Shown here: positions 63,537 to 64,000 of the stretch, piece by piece
How positions within the stretch are numbered: position 1 is the stretch's first letter
Layout: each line of letters opens with the position of its first letter
Source: Methanoregula sp.
Lineage (GTDB): Archaea > Halobacteriota > Methanomicrobia > Methanomicrobiales > Methanospirillaceae
DNA length: 64,000 nucleotides
Direction: 5' to 3'
Assembly (NCBI GenBank): GCA_030694985.1
Contig: JAUYTV010000058.1
Span: 1 to 64,000 of the forward strand
Notes under the pieces: model-generated
Told to the model about the DNA's origin: nothing
The model's input: the letters and a program-made list of their open reading frames with translations, nothing else
Database searches by the model: none
Position numbers and translations under genes: made by a program

Positions 63537-64000
63537 TGAAGCGCGAAGACGTACTCATGGAAGCCCTGCCGTATATCCAGCAGTTTTATGGCAAGACGAT
63601 TGTGATCAAGCTCGGTGGGCATGCAATGGTGGACCCGGTGGTTCTGGAGAACGCGATCCGGGATGCGGTGCTCCTGCACTATGTGGGGATCCGCGTTGTT
63701 CTGGTGCACGGCGGGGGTCCGGAGATATCAGAGAAGATGAAGGCGATGGGTAAGGAATCTGTCTTTGTCGGGGGACTCCGGGTGACCGATCCCGAAACCC
63801 TTGAGATCGCCCAGATGGTGCTTGTTGGCAAGATCAACAAAGGGATCGTGTCGCTTATTGCCAAATGCGGGGCCCGCGGGGTCGGGCTCTCGGGCAGTGA
63901 CGGCAACCTGATCATTGCAAAGAAGATGGATCTCCAGAAAATTGAGGTTGGCGGTGTAGAGAAAGAAGTTGATCTTGGGCATGTGGGCGAGATCGAACGC
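63536..64000 (+). CDS. argB: Acetylglutamate kinase (partial, runs off the window)
   Basis: The first 155 residues, from the ATG at 63536 overlapping the last base of the argJ stop (a GTG at 63533 is the alternative). The amino acid kinase motifs are [18 protein letters not shown] and [15 protein letters not shown], then [20 protein letters not shown] and [20 protein letters not shown]. It phosphorylates N-acetylglutamate, the step before ArgC. The 3' end lies beyond 64000. Confidence 0.95.
   Translation, partial: MKREDVLMEALPYIQQFYGKTIVIKLGGHAMVDPVVLENAIRDAVLLHYVGIRVVLVHGGGPEISEKMKAMGKESVFVGGLRVTDPETLEIAQMVLVGKINKGIVSLIAKCGARGVGLSGSDGNLIIAKKMDLQKIEVGGVEKEVDLGHVGEIER

Overview
The window reads as a chromosomal segment of a methanogenic archaeon, most likely a member of the Methanomicrobiales close to Methanoregula. 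That placement is inference from gene content, not a database match. Supporting genes are two CofH-type F420 (deazaflavin) synthase subunits, a complete six-subunit Ech-type [NiFe] hydrogenase, archaeal DNA polymerase D small subunit (DP1), archaeal riboflavin synthase, a Sec11-type signal peptidase, a membrane pyrophosphatase and AMP-forming acetyl-CoA synthetase. Promoters look archaeal (TATA-like boxes close to start codons). I see no rRNA, tRNA, CRISPR array or replication origin.

Layout. 0-2.5 kb: end of a membrane protein, cbiB, and the PLP synthase pair pdxS-pdxT. 2.5-3.4 kb: a long, hairpin-rich region without a convincing gene. 3.4-8.0 kb: a two-component cluster (receiver, membrane histidine kinase, receiver, receiver-PAS-kinase hybrid). 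8.0-8.3 kb: a decayed TnpB end with its terminal hairpin. 8.3-14.4 kb: mostly small, independently transcribed genes, including an AlkD-like glycosylase, a 57-residue Cys-rich protein, a flavodoxin, a CARF-like HTH protein and an M28 lipoprotein peptidase. 14.6-22.2 kb: energy conservation, with a K+-independent-type H+-pyrophosphatase divergent from echABCDEF. 22.3-32.6 kb: a kinase-acetyltransferase fusion, DP1, signal peptidase, two CofH genes around a DUF1805 gene, a three-gene MBL/DUF123/flavoprotein operon, and thiC. 32.7-34.2 kb: a DUF4143 ATPase lying between thiC and a decayed second copy of the thiC 3' end.

35-44.3 kb is the most unusual part. Two paralogous methyltransferases with matching leader elements flank a winged-helix/TPR regulator, a STAS-GNAT-ATP-grasp-MFS series, two tiny ORFs and a chagasin-like protease inhibitor. 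Three promoters in this stretch carry the same type of A/T inverted repeat (arms (T)TGGAAAA / TTTTCCA(A)), and two of them also share a duplicated leader of about 120 bp with a CG-rich hairpin. I read this as a candidate small co-regulated locus that makes or modifies and exports a small molecule, probably an amino-acid conjugate. It is the best candidate here for an undescribed system.

44.4-64 kb: SET-domain protein, purE, a class V aminotransferase, ribC-ribH and a class I aminotransferase, a methyltransferase, a YIP1/COG1361/ABC exporter operon, a TrpB2-type tryptophan synthase, a COG3199 kinase, an OFA-family transporter with acetyl-CoA synthetase, an ADP-ribosylglycohydrolase, and an arginine operon argC-CBS-argJ-argB that runs off the window end.
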